Shown: in pieces, positions 62,052 to 64,000 of the stretch
Position numbering within the stretch: position 1 is the stretch's first letter
Layout: each line of letters opens with the position of its first letter
Assembly: GCA_024734495.1 (NCBI GenBank)
Contig: JALMQS010000274.1
Coordinates: forward strand, 84,753-148,752
Source of the DNA: Forficula auricularia
Lineage: Eukaryota; Arthropoda; Insecta; Dermaptera; Forficulidae
Length of the DNA stretch: 64,000 bases
Reading direction: 5' to 3'
Notes under the pieces: model-generated
Databases searched by the model: none
Seen by the model: the letters and a program-made list of their open reading frames with translations, nothing else
Told to the model about the DNA's origin: nothing
Made by a program: the position numbers and the translations under genes

Positions 62052-63500
62052 CTAAAAACCATTTGATATTGATATACTAAAATCTATTATTTGAAAAAAA
62101 TGCATTGAAGTTAGTTGAAGTATTCTTTAATTAATATGATAATTAGAAGAATCATAATTGTTGAAGAAGAAGCTTAACCTGTATTAAACAAGTAAGGATA
62201 ATGGAGCAGATTAAACCAAATGTATACATAATTTATAAATTAACATTAATTGTGACAATTTATAAAAATTTTCGGACATTGGTTTCGATTGCTCAATTAT
62301 CAATTATATATGGGATTTACAAAAATGTGTACCTACTCTTTATTTTGGGCTTTTGCTTAGTATTGTTGCACCACATTACATTGTCATCTACAAAGAGTGT
62401 GTATAAAATTTGAGCTCGACAGCTTATCAGGAAATAGGTTTAAAAATGGAAAGTTTTGATCATAAGCGACAAACAACATGAGTGAGTTAAATAAAAACAT
62501 AATAATTGAAATTATAGTCGTGATCTTTAGACATTGCTGAGAGTTATGGCCTTGACAAGGCTTTGTCGAAAATTGAGTCATGAGCGGACAGGTCTGTTTA
62601 CATATAAGTGTATCAGAATCCTGATACAATAACTTTTGGAAAACCCATCGAGAGCTCTGTTTGAGTTATCTATTCATTTTTTGTGTTTACACATAGTTTA
62701 GCTGACACTGTAAGTTTAAAGCTACATTCTGAGAGCTTAGTTTAGTGGTTAGATAAATGGATGGCTCAGCCATCAGTGTCAATATCGCGCGTTAAGGCAG
62801 CTACACAAGTAACTGCAAGCTTAACAGCCATGCATGATTAATCTTTTTTTAGAAGCATACTTCAGCATCTGTATGAGAATTTCCAGCTGGAATTTTAATT
62901 ATTTAAGCGCCTTGAAGATCGAGTGAATTTCGATTAAGCCTGTTTGCACCAACAAGTCACCCTTTGCAAAACGGACCCGACCAAGACTGTGCAAGCAAAT
63001 GTCAGTTTTGAGTGAGATTCCATGAAGTTTCGCATTTATCTTATGTTTTTATTTGTATTTGATAATGATATTGATACAAGAAGTTGCAGCAAAAAGGTAC
63101 AACCTCTGTAGTCCGCGGTGGACCCTTGTATCGTGAAGATAAAAAGAGATTTAGGGATTGGATAGGAGTCGAAGGTATCTGTGGATGAGGGTCTTGAAAG
63201 ATTGAAAGTTATAAGTTGCTGGGAAGACGGTCGGGAGAAGAGAGTTCCAGTCTCTAGATGTCATAGGGATAAACGTATATATGAAGAAATGCTGCCAAAA
63301 CTAGCGCATTATCGTCCGAGCTCGACATAGTCCAAACACAATCTGGCGCTTGTTTAAAGCATACTTGTACATGTGGTGGCGAAAGGAAATTCTGATTGAT
63401 CATTTATGCTGTTAAGCTTGCAGTTACATGTGTAGATCTAAGTGCCAGACTTGGCATCAATATTCATTCGCCTAGGCTATCCATCAAAAAGTTTTTGGCA
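62052..63500. other. XPD intron beyond the first visible exon; foldback and LINE fragment
   Basis: No further XPD exon was found here. An inverted pair (about 62786-62830 with 63405-63440, sharing GTAACTGCAAGCTTAACAG) brackets a minus-strand LINE 3' fragment at 63085-63285 (GAGAGTTCCAGTCTCTAGAT). The frames at 62201-62629 resemble no family. Confidence 0.45.
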
Positions 63501-63686
63501 AAGAGTATTAGATTTATGATTATTTATTTTTGATGTTTGACTAAATGACAGGGGTTGAATATCCTATTTGATTTAATGCAATGTTTTGGTTATTTTGGAC
63601 TTGATGTTGATTGACTCGAGGCTGCAAGCTAAGGTAGCACTACTGTTAGGTGTAGCCGCTATATATCCTAACGTCAAGGCATAGGC

Positions 63687-64000
63687 CAGGGGTGGGGAAC
63701 CTTTTTTTGTTTTAAAGGCCACGTTGACAATGCCCATTTCCCAAGAAGGCCGCATATATCGTAACAGTTTTGAATAGACCTGATTTTTAAAGTTACTTTA
63801 TAGTTATTAGTTAAAGAGTTACAGCCAAATTTTCATAAATATTTATAACACTAAAACGTATAAAGGAAGATAATTTATCATTTATTTATTTTTTGCTCAC
63901 CTAATGACTTCCCAGAGATTGCTTTTGTCAAGACAGTTTCGGGATATCAGGTTCTAGCTAGCATGGATGTTTTGAGCTACATTTGGTCTTCAAGGTCCAG
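63687..64000. mobile_element. Left end of a hAT element running out of the window
   Basis: CAGGGGTGGGGAACCTTTTT is a textbook hAT (Charlie-like) terminal repeat, followed by AAAGGCCACG text common in these elements. The right end is outside the window. Confidence 0.65.

Overview
The window looks like a stretch of an animal nuclear genome, most likely an arthropod and plausibly a crustacean such as a copepod. That assignment is inference: it rests on AT-rich sequence, genes split by introns, no bacterial-style operons, and a dense mix of hAT, Tc1/mariner, Helitron, Penelope-like, LINE and BEL/Pao remnants. Only about 4 kb of the 64 kb is protein-coding exon. No tRNA, rRNA or CRISPR array was seen.

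Four gene loci can be assembled exon by exon. (1) Two tandem minus-strand cytosolic sulfotransferase copies lie on the left. Copy A has exons 1-3 at 5759-59 and continues beyond the left edge. Copy B has seven coding exons between 23391 and 10566. Each copy has a matching upstream block (6783-6907 and 25819-25946) that reads as a TATA promoter plus a non-coding first exon. Both copies carry reading-frame defects. (2) A complete plus-strand Golgi pH regulator (GPHR/GPR89) gene has nine exons at 30848-47121 and encodes 454 aa without defects. Its fifth intron has the hallmarks of a minor-spliceosome (U12) intron. (3) A minus-strand XPD/ERCC2 helicase gene has its last eleven recognisable exons at 62051-47297, and its N-terminal exons lie beyond the right edge. 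Its middle exons contain a cluster of frame breaks. GPHR and XPD converge, with stop codons only 175 bases apart.

The rest is mobile DNA or unassigned AT-rich sequence. Highlights are a BEL/Pao-type LTR element (14150-19510) with two 1205-base LTRs that look identical and a 5-base target duplication, inserted in sulfotransferase copy B; two Helitron-like elements with terminal hairpins; at least six hAT-type elements or MITEs, most of them in GPHR introns with 8-base target duplications; a 1.57 kb inverted duplication that includes part of a LINE; three copies of a foldback family; and Penelope-like GIY-YIG fragments. At least six sites match the hammerhead ribozyme core (CUGANGA, short hairpin, GAAA), as expected for Penelope-like terminal repeats.

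No new multi-gene system was found. The observations most worth a second look are the U12-type AT-AG intron, the hammerhead-like motifs, the apparently trans-mobilised BEL/Pao element, and the clustered XPD defects, which could be consensus errors or a pseudogene. All exon boundaries are manual predictions from splice motifs, reading phase and remembered family conservation. No alignment was run.
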